From Amylostereum areolatum (Eukaryota > Basidiomycota > Agaricomycetes > Russulales > Stereaceae), in NCBI GenBank assembly GCA_012932865.1, contig SAXG01000050.1, forward strand, positions 248,001-312,000: a stretch of DNA of 64,000 nucleotides. The letters are read 5' to 3'. Below the pieces are notes generated by a model that saw only the letters and a program-made list of their open reading frames with translations, was not told the DNA's origin and searched no databases. This document shows positions 20,869 through 33,231 of this stretch, piece after piece. Made by a program: the position numbers and the translations under genes. How positions within the stretch are numbered: the stretch's first letter is position 1; each line of letters starts with the position of its first letter.

Positions 20869-23707
20869 ATGCAGGACGGCCGTGCGCCTCGGTATGCTCC
20901 CAAATTGCTCTGTAGCGCTTGACCTAACCGCAACATCTTAGAATCAAAAACCGGGCACCAGCTCAGATCCAGGTGTGTTCCCTTTAACTTCGCGTTGAAC
21001 CTCCTACTGACCGTCCGTCCCAGATCACTGCCGAGCAACTTCTCCGTGAGGTACGCGCTTCGTCTACCACCACAAAACCCATCCCTGATACTTGGTCTCA
21101 TTAGGCCCAAGAACGTCAAGAATCGCAGTTCACCGCTCCCAAACAACGCGTCGAGGATTTCGAGGAACTTCATGAATACCGTGGGCGCAAGAGGAAAGAG
21201 TTTGAGGAGCGCATACGAAGGACGAGGGGTAGCATGTGAGTGTTATACTCGTTTTGGTTCAACATTTCCTCACTGGTCATCAGAAAGGAATGGCTACAGT
21301 ACGCAAACTGGGAGGTACGACGCGTCTTCACCTTCTCCCGAGAACCTCGTATCATAACCACATGTTCTCTACAGGCCTCCCAAAACGAGTTCGCTCGCGC
21401 CCGCTCCGTCTTCGAGCGTGCCCTCGACGTCGACCCCCGGAGCATCCAGCTCTGGCTCAACTACACCGAAACCGAACTCAAGTCGCGGAACGTCCAGCAC
21501 TGCACGCAACCTCTTCGACCGCGCCGTCACCCTCCTCCCTCGCGTTGACCAGCTCTGGTACAAGTACGTTTACCTCGAAGAACTCCTTCAAAATGTCGCC
21601 GGCGCGCGCCAGGTGTTTGAGCGTTGGATGGCATGGGAGCCCGATGATAAGGCGTGGCAAGCATACATCAAGATGGAGACACGCTACAACGAGCTTGACC
21701 GTTCAAGTGCCATTTACGAACGTTGGGTTGCGGTCAGACCGGAGCCACGGGTCTGGGTCAAGTGGGGCAAGTTTGAGGAAGAACGGGGGAAGATGGACAA
21801 GGCGCGCGAGGTGTTCCAGACGGCGCTGGAGTTCTTCGGAGACGAGGAGGAGCAGGTGGACAAGGCGCAGGCGGTGTTCAGCGCGTTCGCGAAAATGGAG
21901 ACACGGCTGAAGGAGTATGATCGAGCGAGGGTCATCTACAAGGTATGTGGCGGGTGTTCTGGAGCTTCAATACGATCTTATCTCGCCGTGCAGTTCGCCC
22001 TCGCACGATTGCCGCGGTCAAAATCTGCGAATCTGTACGCTCTCTACACCAAATTTGAGAAGCAACACGGCACGCGAACCTCCCTGGAGTCCACAGTCCT
22101 CGGCAAACGGCGTATCCAGTACGAGGAGGAGCTAACCCACGATGGCAGGAATTACGACGTATGGTTCGACTATGCGCGCTTGGAGGAGGGCGCGTATAGG
22201 CAGGTGAAGGAGGAAGGTGCGACGGACGAGGAAGAAGAGCAGGCGGCAAGACGTGTACGAGAGGTGTATGAGCGCGCGGTGGCGCAAGTACCTCCTGGCG
22301 GGGACAAGCGCCACTGGAGAAGATACATCTTCCTCTGGCTAAACTATGCGCTGTTCGAGGAGATCGAAACGAGGGTCTGTATTTCTTTTGTGACTCCTTG
22401 TTGTCTCGCTAATCGAGATGTTACAGGACTATCCCCGTGTACGACAAATATACCAGACTGCGTTGCAATTGGTTCCACATAAGCAGTTCACCTTTGCCAA
22501 GCTGTGGGTCCTGGCCGCGCGGTTCGAAGTCCGGCGGCTCGACCTACCAGCTGCAAGGAAGATGCTCGGTGCTGCCATCGGTATGTGCCCCAAGGAGGCG
22601 ATATTCAAGGGGTATATTCAACTTGAATACGATGTAAATCCTCATCCTACTTATGCCGCCCTTGCGCTGATTGTGTTTCGTAGCTCCGAGAATTCGACCG
22701 TGTTCGAACCCTGTATGAGAAGTACTTGGAGGTACGCTTGCCACCCATCCTTTTTGTACCGCCGTCCTCATCGACATTGTAGTTTGATGCCACCAACTCG
22801 GCCGCCTGGATCAAGTACGCCGAGCTGGAGACCCAACTGGCCGACTACACCCGCGCGCGGGGCATTTTCGAGCTCGGCGTGTCCCAGACCCCGCTTTCGA
22901 TGCCGGAGCTGCTTTGGAAGGCCTATATCGACTTCGAGGTGGAGGAGGGTGAGCGGGGCAACGCGCGCGCACTCTATGAGCGGCTCACGGGGTCGAGCGG
23001 GCACTGGAAGGTTTGGGTCGCGTATGCGATGTTCGAGGCGCAGGCGATACAACTTCCTCGGGACGAGCGAGAGGAGGAAGAAGAGGAAGAGGAAGGCGAC
23101 GAGGAGAAGGAGGTCAAGATGGTCGAGGGCGATTTGGAGCTCGCCCGCCAGGTGTTCCAGCGCGGGTACAAGGATCTCAAGAGCAAGGGCCTGAAGAACG
23201 AGGTACGTCTGCCCTCTGTCTCTCGCCCGCGCTGCGCACAATCTGACAGGACATCTTTCCCCCGCATAGCGTGTTGCCCTCCTGCAAGTCTGGAAGAACT
23301 TCGAAGAGCAAAACGGCACTGCAGACGACATCGCGCGTGTAGAAGGCATGATGCCCGTCCAGGGCAAACGGCGCTACGTCGACGAAGAGACGGGCCAGCT
23401 CGTCGAAGGTACGCTCCCTCTCCTCCCCTATTGCTCCCACTCCAGATCCGACGCTAACACCGCCATTGCAGACTACGATTACATCTTCGCCGACGACGAG
23501 CGCGAGTCGAACCCGACGTCGTTCAAGTTCCTCCAAATGGCGCACGCATGGGCGCAACAGCACAAAAAGGCGGGCGCGTCGGGGTTCACGGCCCCTCAGG
23601 AGGACAGCGACGAGGATGAGGATGAGACGAAGGAGAAGGAGAAGGACGGTATGGATGTCGACGATGATAAGAGCTCTGTCGCGAGCTCACAAGGGGGGGA
23701 GGATTAG
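20869..23707 (+). CDS. CLF1: Pre-mRNA-splicing factor CLF1/CRNKL1 (crooked neck), one frameshift
   Basis: HAT-repeat scaffold of the Prp19-associated (NineTeen) complex, needed for spliceosome assembly in the nucleus. ATG 20869 (MQDGRAPR) splices to [19 protein letters not shown] and [20 protein letters not shown], the invariant family N-terminus. About fifteen HAT repeats follow (for example [91 protein letters not shown]). It continues through [11 protein letters not shown] and [11 protein letters not shown] to an acidic tail and TAG 23705-23707. Length and order fit the roughly 750-residue fungal family. One surplus T at 21501 separates RNVQH from ARNLFDRA. As the gene is essential in yeasts, an error or an unusual correction is more likely than true loss. 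Confidence 0.92.
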
Positions 23708-24929
23708 GCTGAAGCCCTTCGTTTGTTGTTGTAGTAGTTTCTTTTCGTGGCCCGAATGCTTTGCAATTGCATTTGCAACATCGTGGATGCGGAGACCCGA
23801 AGAAAGGTACTACTCAAGCCTCAACGTTGATCGATCTCCTTCCACCTATATGTATCCTCATGTCCAAATCGGATGTAGCCCTCGAAGAGGGTAAGTTACA
23901 TCCAAGCAGAATCTAGCAATAGCGCCGACACGTTCGTTGGTCGACAACGGTCAAGCGCGTTGTCAAAGCCCGATTCAAAAACGGCCGCACTCAGACAACA
24001 TTACCATTGGAATCGAGGGGCGTCCGGCTAGGAATACCGGTACTCCAACTCCCCTCATACTCAGGGCTGACGGTTTCGGGGTCCTCCTCCGGTCCGCGGG
24101 TACCCGCGCCGCGCTCGCATTCTCGTTCTTGCCGTTTGCGATTCTATACTCGAGTGGAATGAGCTGTATGCCCGAGGGCTCCTTTAAGTTTCAGTTCTAA
24201 TCGAATGATAGACCCCCAAAATCGCGCAGAGTCATAGTAGATTGACACGAAGTGGACATTTTAATAGTATACATCGTAAATCGTCACGTGGCCGGGATTT
24301 TTGACGTCGCGTTGCTTTCTCCCGCCATTTTCTCCCCTCCTCCCCTCCTCTCTGTTTTCATGGTGTTATATCCATTTCTCCTACGAGTGCGCTATCCAAT
24401 ACCTTGATTTTGTGTCTGGTGGCCTGGTGATCAACTTTGGATCAGCTCCTGGATGCTCTGGGACTCGGTCAGCGGCCATATGTCAAGATTCTCACAATCT
24501 CCAACATCGACACCTTCGTGATACATGATACATCGGATCAACTGGAATACCATGGTTTTGGCTCGAAGGCCCGTCAAATGGAGGGAACGAAGGGAAGGTG
24601 CAAAGGGACAACACACGTAGGCGGCTGGTAACTTGAAAAGGTGCATGTACTTGCCGTCTCACTCTCCTACTCGCTACCCTGCGATCCTCCACAGGACGTA
24701 TACTCTCGCTGGAAGCCTTCCAAATTCACCTCGTTATTCAATCCCATTCCGGCCCCCGCCCTTCGCTTATGAACTTGTTACCATCTACATGTGTGTATTC
24801 GCTCGTTCGTGTCTCTCGGAAGTCCTTGCATCAGATCCGCAGAGACAGCCACAAGCACAGCTGAGTACGTCTACGTCTCGCCTTCGTATCAAATTAGTTC
24901 GGGCAAGTGGTGTTGCCCGTGGTCAATAG
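23708..24929. other. No gene recognised; left flank of retroelement 1
   Basis: Short frames only. From about 24300 the sequence becomes pyrimidine-rich (ctcccctcctcccctcctc), which may be promoter or 5' leader of the retroelement, but its left boundary is not defined. Confidence 0.35.
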
Positions 24930-25097
24930 GGCGTGGCCCATTTCCCTTCTCCCTTTTCTCCGCCACCCGTCTTTTGCCTCCGTGGCCTTAGCCACCGTCT
25001 CCCGCCACTACGTCTCGCTCTCATGGCCCCCGTGGCGGCCTCTGGCCACATAGATACTCGTTCTACTATATATTCTCACTCGTCTCTCTACGATACT

Positions 25098-25179
25098 CAT
25101 CCCCGTTCTGACGCGTTACCCGCAGGTACTGTATCAGCCTCAGCACGAAAGCATCCCCGTTCTGACGCGTTACCCGCAG
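25098..25179 (+). repeat. 28-bp direct repeat in retroelement leader
   Basis: catccccgttctgacgcgtt plus acccgcag occurs identically at 25098-25125 and 25152-25179, 26 bp apart, upstream of the Gag start. Could be a leader or recombination-related repeat. Confidence 0.8.
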
Positions 25180-25353
25180 CTTCGCTGATCCGTAGTTTTT
25201 TGTGCTCATCGCATGAGCAGTGCCCGACACTACACAAAGCCATATCGCGTCAACGGGAAGTTTGCAAAGAAACCTACCACCAATTCACTGACGACACCAC
25301 TGCCACCACCACCACCACCATCACCTCCCCTCGTCCCCGCCTCGCCCCCTACT

Positions 25354-26284
25354 ATGGCCGACGAATCCGTCCAACAGCAGGTCTCGCAGATGCAGACCAA
25401 AGTCGACTCGCTAGACAGCGACCTCAAACGGATCCTCTCTCTCCTCGGGGATCGTGGTCGCGGCCGGTCAACCTCTAAGTCTCGATCCCGCTCTCGACGC
25501 CGCCCAGCACGCTCTCCAAGCCCAAACGGACTCGGACGCATGCCAATCCCCCCCCCCACAAACCGCACCCGGTGCGTCCTCTCTCTCCGAGTTCCACATC
25601 TCTGCTTGGGTGCCGCCAGCTGTCATCATCGCCATCACGTCCCACGAGTTCCGAGCGGTCGACCTCCACAAACTGGATCCTAAACGGCGCGAAAAGAAGC
25701 AGTGGCGTACCCTCGCAGTCTCTGGTAGCAGCATCGAAATCCAGGATGCCGACGTCTCCGACTACACCTCACTCGCCTCGGTTACAGTCCCCCTCGGCTA
25801 CTACTTCAATATACTCTTGCGGGGGGTCGTCCTCGCAGGCGTCAAGCCCCATGAGCTGGCCATCGTTGCGACGAGCTTCATGCGATACCCAGCCATCCTC
25901 ACGGAGCTGTCCCTCCTCTACGAATGGGAGGCCGTTCGAGAATATCATGCACAGTTCTTTGATTCTTGCGTAGCGTCCATGGCCCGCGACGAGTGGAATG
26001 TCTGGGGCACTATCGACACCCAGCTGCAGGCCGCATGCCTCTTCGGCAGGGTCAAAGCGCCGCGCAACACCTACACCGCAGGTTCAGGTTCCCAGAAGCC
26101 GTCACGAGCCCCCTTCAAGTTGACCGCCGCGCAACGGGAAGCCAACGCCAAATCTGACTGCAACAACTTCCAACTCGGGAAGTGCCCTTCGCCCTGCGAG
26201 TTCTCTCGCCGCCACGCCTGCCTCGGTTGCGGCTCCACGGAGCACGGCATGATCAAGCACGATCCCAACTGGAAGCACGCATAG
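25354..26284 (+). CDS. Gag-like protein of retroelement 1
   Basis: ATG 25354 (MADESVQQQVSQMQTK) starts a short coiled coil, then an Arg/Ser-rich stretch (RGRSTSKSRSRSRRR), a conserved middle (EFHISAWVPPAVIIAIT, LGYYFNILLRGVVLAGV, WGTIDTQLQAACL) and a terminal Cys/His knuckle region (CNNFQLGKCPSPCEF, HACLGCGSTEHG). It would package the element RNA. The frame changes by +1 at a run of ten C at 25548-25557; removing one C joins MPIPPP to TAPGASSLSEF. The stop is TAG 26282-26284, after which the same frame stays open into the polymerase. Confidence 0.75.
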
Positions 26285-28015
26285 GGCCCCGGGCCAGCGA
26301 TACCGCGTGTCGCTGCGCCCCCCTCACAGGCTTTTAACCCCGTCTCTGGCACTCACGCATCGGCAACCTTTCCTCCCATATGTAACCCCCCTGCACGCCC
26401 TAACTCCGACCCACGTGCAAACCACCCTGACCTTCTGCCTCCCTCCCCCCCTCGTGTCTCGTCCTCGCTCAAGCCCTCGGCATGGTCACACTATCTAGAA
26501 ACATACCCCGATCGCACATTTGTATCTACGCTCCTGAATATCATTACTTTCGGAGCAAATATCGGATTTAGCGGCGACCGAGCAGCCTCACAAGGATGCA
26601 CGAACCTCAAATCTGCCATTGACAGTCCCGACGCGGTCACTGCTGACATTGCGAAGCAAATCGCAGGCGGCTGCACGCGTGGCCCGTTCTCCTCACCTCC
26701 ACTTCCCAACCTGCGCCTCTCCCCCCTTGGAGCTGTCACCCGAAAACACTCCACAAAGGTTCGACGCATCCATCACTTATCCTGGCCTCCAGGCTCCTCC
26801 GTAAACAACGGCATTCCCGATACAGAGGCATCAATTCAATATGACATGTTCCGCTCGGCGGTGGACGACCTTATCGCATCAGGACCGGGCTCCTTGATGA
26901 TCAAACTCGACCTGGAAGCGGCCTTCCGGCACATTCCCGTCCGACCGGCAGATTGGCATCTGCTCGGGTTCTCGTGGATGGGACAACTGTACTACGACAT
27001 CGTTCTCGCGTTTGGTATGCGGTCGGCGCCGTATATCTTCAACCTCTTTGCAGAGGCTCTCCACTGGATTATCGCGCGGCATATTCCAGCTCAGCTCCGG
27101 CACTACCTCGATGATTTTCTCGGCATATTCGCCCCATCCACACCTCCCGAACGCGTCGCAGAGGCCTTGCAGTGGATTCTCTCCCTCGGTACGGAGCTCG
27201 GCCTCCGCTTCCAACCCGAAAAGGTCGACGGACCCACTCACGTCATCGAGTTCCTCGGTCTAATCTTAGACTCCGTCAAAATGGAGGCCCGCCTTCCCGA
27301 GGTCAAGCTCCAAACCCTCGCAGAACTACTCTCCACGTGGGAGACCCGTCCCACCTGCACCCTACGCGAACTACAGGAGCTCAGCGGATACCTCCAGTTC
27401 GTCTCCCAGGTCATCCCCACCTCCCGGGCTTTCCTCCACAACATCCACCGCTTTTCCGCCTCTTTCCCTGACAGTCACTCTCGACGTCGGCTCCCTCGGT
27501 CCTTGCGCCGCGACTTGGCCTGGTGGCGCACCGTCTCCGCATCCTGGAACGGTGTCCTCCTCATTGCTCCAAAACGGGAAGAGGTTCACATCTACACCGA
27601 CGCCAGCGGCTCCAAAGGTATTGGTGGCGTCTTCGGCACCCATTGGTTTGCCTGTCGCCTCCCGCGACGGCTCCGCAAACATGACATCCAGTATAAGGAA
27701 TTGTACGCCGTTGTGCATGCCATATCCTGCTGGGGCGACGATCTCCGCGGAAAATCAGTTGTTTTCCACATTGACAACCAAGCCATCGCCCATGCGATCC
27801 AATCACTATCCAACAGGTCGACACCTGTCATGGAACTCTTGCGGCGTTTCTTACAGCTGGCAGGAACCCTCGATTTCCTTTTTTCTGCCATCTGGCTTCC
27901 TTCTAAAATGAATGCGCTCGCTGACGCCGCTTCTCGCTTTGCATATGCCCGCCTCTTCCAACTCGCCCCCGACCTCGATCCCCAGTCCTCTTCCCGGCGC
28001 CTCCCAACACGTGGT
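26285..28015 (+). CDS. Reverse transcriptase-RNase H of retroelement 1
   Basis: Open frame directly following the Gag TAG in the same phase. It begins with a Pro-rich linker and the pre-RT block WSHYLETYPDRTFVSTLLNI. RT motifs follow: LMIKLDLEAAFRHIPV, FGMRSAPYIFNLFAEAL and HYLDDFLGIF (YxDD), then IEFLGLILDSVKMEARLPE. The RNase H domain follows: VHIYTDASGSKGIGGVF, YKELYAVVHAISCWG, FHIDNQAIAHAI and MNALADAASRF, giving the D-E-D-D residues. No ATG is needed if it is made by readthrough of the Gag stop; the first ATG inside the RT is 26846. The recombinase follows in another frame. It copies element RNA into DNA. The domains look intact. Confidence 0.85.
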
Positions 28016-28016
28016 A

Positions 28017-29052
28017 TGAACGCAACGGCGACATCTCCAATGCTGCCGCTTACTACCTTTGGCATGGACTCGCGGCCTCTACTCGGGCTACCTACAGCAC
28101 CGGCCAAAAGCGGTTCTTTGAGTTCTGCAAGCTCCACGGGTACTCGAACCCCGACGGCAATATGCTCCCCGCCTCACTCCCAGTTCTCCTCAACTGGTGC
28201 GCCAGCCTCGCTGGCAAAGTCCAACCTAAAACCATCAAGCAGTATATCACTCACGTCAAGTCTGCCCACATCGAACAGGACCTGCCCTTTGCCGCCGCCG
28301 AGTCCCCCCGCTTGCAGCGCCTCATCCGTGGGATCAAACGCGTTCACGGTGAACGGAACCGTAACCCCCGCCTTCCCATCACCCTCGACATCCTCAACAC
28401 CATCCTCACGCACATCCGTGCCGGCCCCCTTCGCGACACCATCTACGCCGCCGCCTGCCTCGCTTATGCCGGGCTCCTCCGCTGCGGCGAATTCACCATC
28501 GACCCATCAAAGAAGGAGTCCTTCTCCCCCGACTTCAAATTGGCCCGCGGCCACGTTGTGATCGTGGGGGAAGGTGACGCTGCCCATGTCGTCCTCGACA
28601 TCCCAGCATCGAAGACTGACCCATTCCGAAAGGGGGTCACCATTAAAATTGCAGGAGCCCCCGGTTGCCTGTCCGACCCCGTCGCTTCCCTCCGCCGCAT
28701 CCTCCGCCCAGACGACGACAAAACCGCACCGCTTTTCCAGGACGGGCAGTCCTGCCTTTCACGCGACCGTTTCATCCTCGAAATCCATGCCGCCCTCCGC
28801 GCGGCTGGCATCAACCCTTCCGGGTACTCAGGACACAGTTTCCGTCATGGCGCCGCGTCTTCCGCCGCCCAGGCCAGGTTTAGCGACTACGAGATCCAGC
28901 TGCTAGGCCGCTGGCGTAGTGACACTTACCGCCTCTATGTAGAGCTCGACGACACCCGACGCCTTCGTCTCTCACGGGCACTTCATTGGGTCCATCCTCA
29001 AGGCGTCCCTTACGACCCGCTGGGCTCTACGGTCCGCTTCAACCTGGCATAG
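28017..29052 (+). CDS. Tyrosine recombinase of retroelement 1
   Basis: Open in a frame different from the RT, with in-frame ATG 28017 or 28162 as possible starts. The N-terminal core-binding part is AAYYLWHGLAASTRATYSTG, RFFEFCKLHGY and PKTIKQYITHVKSAH. The catalytic part has Arg I in YAGLLRCGEF, the HxxR box in GHSFRHGAAS and the terminal LGRWRSDTYRLYVE with the nucleophile tyrosine. These are the R-H-R-Y residues of the phage-integrase fold. It would recombine the circular cDNA into the genome. The frame is open to 29052. Confidence 0.85.
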
Positions 29053-31193
29053 GTTGGTCCCAAAAGCCACCTTTTGCGCTCCAAGACCGCAATACACCGT
29101 GTTGCCCCGCATCTCGGCTCCTTGTGTCCGCTTTCTCCCCCGTCGTCATCTCAAGCAAGCTGTATTGAACACTGCTTCATCATACCATACCATGTCGATT
29201 CATACCTTGTGAACCATGTCAGTTTGTCACCGAGATCCATGTGTTCGCCTTCGGAAAAGATCAACCAGTGTCATATTTGCTGCAAGACATGTATTTCCTC
29301 GAATATTGATTGTCATTCATCAAATGCCTCTACACCTACGCTCCAGAACTCGCAGGAGCGATGTTAGCGAGGCTGATATTCACTGCTGCACAGTAGCAGA
29401 TGCTCTTATCTGGCCAATCTAACGAATCTTATCTCGTCACCTCGGTTGACGGTGTCCGGGGTCCTCGCTGGGGTTGGAGTGCCGGAATCCGCGTCCGCAC
29501 ACCCCCTGGAATGGTCATCGGAGGCCCACCGGGGGCACTGGGCAGGTTCATCGGGTGCACAGGCTGTGCCAGTCTATTATCGTACTCCTGAACGACCCTG
29601 CACGCACGGTCGCTCGCTCACTGGCGGGTAACATAGTGGTTCCAGAAGCACGGATTCACATTCTGAAGTCCAAGAAGTGGAGTTGAAGATACAAATCAAT
29701 ACGAGATTGGGATAGGTACGATGAGTTCGAGGAAGCCCCCGCGCACAAGACGTCTTGTGCAGGGCCGAACATAGGGGTAGACTGAGGGAGTGAGACTACA
29801 CCACCAGGCGATCCCTCAGCTTCATTCCGATATCACGCCCCTGAGTTTGAAGTTGGTGTGCCGATGGATGGAATCCAAAAATGTCAAGCGGATATCACGC
29901 TCAACGAATTCCCTTGGGCCCGAAGCTGAGGTTCTTTGGATTCAATCCAATAATCTTACTAAGCTCATCAAGAATCGCTCGGCGGGTTGCTGGCTTAAAT
30001 CGTGCTTATCGCGATCTTATCCTGATGTAGAAGGAAGAAAATCATGATATTTTCATTTGATAACTACAGAGTATATGGGGGCTGCTACGGGATATATGGA
30101 GAGGGATGACAGGTGAGAGAGGGTTACCTGGGATGCCAACAAAGCAGGTGGACCAGACGGAGACCGAGATAAGACCAGGGAACCCAGTGAGCCAGGGGAC
30201 AGAGAGCCAGGACCAGAGAGGAGCGCGAGCGGGACCAAGATCGCGAGCGAGGACCAAGACCGCAAGCAAAAATCGAGAGACCGAGAGTAAAGTTCAAGAC
30301 CACGAGCAAAGTTCAAGACCAGGAGTAAAGTTCAAGGCCGCGAGCGAAGGTGAGGACGACTGCCAGCGACAACAAGAGGGGCGCCGGAGCATGTGCAAAT
30401 CCTGAATGCTGTCGTGAGGGCAGGTGGGCGGTAAGTGAATAGAACACGCACCATGGTCCAGACTCTGGATGATGCCCACATGAGAGTGTCGAAGGGAGAG
30501 TCCATACCCAACCCTTCGTACATCCACGGAAACCCTGACGCGCCGTCCAAATCTCGGTACGTCGGAGTCGCCCATTACAGATGAGGGGTTATGGCCAGGT
30601 GAAGGACGGGGAGAAGAGAAGGACGTGGTGAGAGGAAACAAGGAGTCGAGGATGACTTGGCGCGACGACGAAAATGAATACTGCTTACATAACCCGCGCT
30701 CGTCGCCGTCCATCGAGGACTCTGTGGGGATTGAAACTGAGAGGACAACCTGTACTCACGCTGACTTGGGCGCGAAGCCGACTTTCTCGCAACGGATAAT
30801 CGGAATGGCGCCGAGATTGAGGGGGTTGGATTGAAGCTGACACGATGCTAGCGTGAACCCTTGGTCACGCCATCAGACTCATCCGAATGGCCCCGCATAG
30901 AGTCATGCTGAGGCAACTGCTGGTGGTGTACACAGTGAACCAGGCATGGGACGCATGACATGGTGACGGAATCGCGCAGCGCCGTGCAAGGCGAGGCCGG
31001 TGAGGGCTTTATGCCGCAGGTTGCCCGTACGCCAACCGCTCCACCAAGGGATACGATGGCGTTCTGTTATCCAATACCAAGGTCAGTCGACGACGAAAGG
31101 GCGTTCCAACGGAAGATGTAAAACTGACCGCGCGCGACGTTCGAGCTTCTCAGAAGACAGCGGCATCCGGATCTATATCACCACCGATTCTGA
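29053..31193. other. No gene recognised
   Basis: About 2.1 kb without a convincing exon chain on either strand; it holds the right flank of retroelement 1 and a minisatellite-like repeat. Confidence 0.35.
30180..30352 (+). repeat. Degenerate purine-rich tandem repeat
   Basis: Units near 18-19 bp such as agtaaagttcaagaccacg, agcaaagttcaagaccagg and agtaaagttcaaggccgcg are clear from about 30286, with more diverged gaccaagaccgcaagc-type units upstream. Confidence 0.7.
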
Positions 31194-33231
31194 TCAGCAA
31201 CGTGGGGGTTCGGGGAGCGCAAAGATAGGACGACCAGGGGTGTGGTAGAGGAACGGACGTACGGCGGCGGAGAGTAGATCGGAAAGCTGGTGCTCGGAGC
31301 GTGTGCTCGCGAAGCGGCCGGGGGCCATGTCGACGTCAACGTCGAGACGGAAAGGCGTGGTCCTGTTTGAGCGGGGCGTTGGCCAAAAACCGGAAATGGA
31401 CGAGGAGGAGGACGAAGATAAGGATGGGGGGAATGCAGGCTTGTCGACGATGATTGTAGGGGCGGAAAACGCGTTAGATGCGTGTTCTGGTATGACTTGA
31501 ATAGCAGGGGATGAGAAGGGGTCAAGATCGGTTTCCTGCACGACCTTGCGCGAGACGTAGTCGTTCATGATGCCGACGCGCGAACGCATGTCGAGGATGG
31601 CGTTGTAGACCGGTAAAAATCCATGGATCACTTCTTGCTCGTGCCGGGACTGTTGTATCGAGACGTGGCGAGCAAGAGAAGCGATCATCAGACCTGACGA
31701 ACGGATATCTATAGCGTTTTCGGCTTCCAGTTCGAGGCAGCGATTCTTGGCTGTGGCAAGGTCGCTCTCAAGGGAGGCATAGCGTGAGCGAAGAGACTCA
31801 TGGTTAGACTCCAAACTCGCATGGTCATTCTCCAGAGCTGAATGCTTGACGGCAAGAGCGGCTTGCTCGATGGAGAGGCGGTCATAATTGGCAGTAAGGG
31901 CGTCGTGACGGGCGTTCAGGTGATCCCGGAAGGCAACAACAGTTGCGTGGCTGGAAAGGAGACGGTCATGGTCGGCAGCCAGGGTCTTGAGTTTAGCGTC
32001 CAGTGCGTCCCGTTCACCACATGCTTTCGAGTGCATGCGACGAGCTTCCTCTCCGTCCTGCTTTTCCCGATTGTGGGCATCCTGGAGGCAATCGTACTTG
32101 AACTGAAGGTCGATGAGTTCTGTTTGCTTGGCTTGGTAAGTGGCTTCCAGTGTTTTCAGGTTATCGCAAGTCTCCTGGGAGTCGTCGAGCAGCGAGTTGT
32201 ACCGGGACTGTGAATTACGAAGGAGGGTGCGCGCAGCGGCGAGGTCGGCCTTCAAAGCCTTGTGTTTATCCCTCTCATTGTCGCGGAGGTACCGGGTATA
32301 GTGCCAGAGAACAGTAATGACCATCAGGAAAGAGCGGAACGTCTTCGTGCGCAGTTCATCCGTGGCCTTGCGATATGTGATCCAAGTACGAGCAGCTTGT
32401 CGCCGACACTCCAGAGACTTGGAATATTGAGCCTGAAGGACGACTATGCGTTTTGAGAGCTCAGTCTGGATAGCTTCGGCTTGCGAGAGATCGGTGGAGA
32501 GAGTGTTAGAGTGCGTTTGACGTAGGTTGACGTCTAAGCGTAGGCTGTTGCAGGTGTCCTTGGACCGGCGGAGGGAGATTTGAAGATGGGCGATAGTCGA
32601 GGTGAAACGAGTTAGCTTCTCACACAAGGCACGCGAAAGTCTCCAGAGGAAGTGCACGGCGAGGAGAGACTCTTGAAGGGAACGAGCGCTAGCCATGGGT
32701 TTCTTGTGCACAGCGTCGAGGATGTCGGTTTGACGGCGTAAGAGGGACTTCACTTCACCATTGGCACGGACAAGACGTAGCTGCTCCTGGGTCAGGCGAG
32801 ATTCAAGGACGTGGCATTGCTTCAAACAGGGCGTCGGAGGAAAGACGGATTTTGGCGAGCTCTTCTTGGAGGGCGTTGATATGCGGAAAAGCCTGCTGCA
32901 CGCCGGGGCTATAAGAAGAGGTTTGGAATAAGCATACGGAGAGAACTCACGGAGTAACGACCGATCGGCTCCAGGAACCGGTGCACAGACGCGGGCAAGA
33001 CGGACCAGACGTCGAGCAAGAGAGCGATGCGAAGAACGCCGCGAAGGGCGGAGAGCGCCAGAAAACCAAAGACATAGCCGGCAGATGACATGGAAGGTTT
33101 GGGGAAGGAGGCCGCCTGAAGATCCGGTCAGGGTTGCGCGTGTGCCAGAGATAGAACGGGCTTACGGCGAGTGCAGAATGTTCGAGGGCGATCGCCAGTA
33201 AGACGGCGCCCGCCAGGGAGGAAAGAGACAT
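31194..33231 (-). CDS. Membrane-anchored long coiled-coil protein, frameshifted
   Basis: Read leftwards from ATG 33231 (MSLSSLAGAVLLAIALEHSA; an in-frame upstream ATG at 33402 is possible). Two N-terminal membrane segments (LSSLAGAVLLAIAL and YVFGFLALSALRGVLRIALL) precede PGVQQAFPHINALQEELAK and a very long coiled coil. That contains heptads such as LKTLEATYQAKQTELIDLQF and repeated H-A-L-E/S-L blocks (KHSALENDHASLESNHESL). A Pro/Ser-rich tail ends at 31194. No family is recognised; tethering or structural roles are guesses. The frame moves +1 at TTT (coding strand) 32824-32826, where removing one T joins SSDALL to KQCHVLESR. It moves again just after the acceptor at the CCCC of 32905-32908. 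Confidence 0.6.

Larger units (their letters stand above)
24930..29052 (+). mobile_element. Tyrosine-recombinase retrotransposon 1 (DIRS/Ngaro-like)
   Basis: Gag-like protein, reverse transcriptase with RNase H, and tyrosine recombinase in that order, without an aspartic protease or DDE integrase domain: the defining set of YR retrotransposons. Such elements integrate through a circular DNA by recombination. No split or inverted terminal repeats were found in the flanks by eye, so the ends are approximate and one may be lost. Confidence 0.75.

Noticed and set aside
24000..29700. Split or inverted terminal repeats for retroelement 1
   Set aside because: A loose similarity (tgacggt..cggggtcctc at about 24067 and 29448) is too short and imperfect; no convincing repeat pair found.
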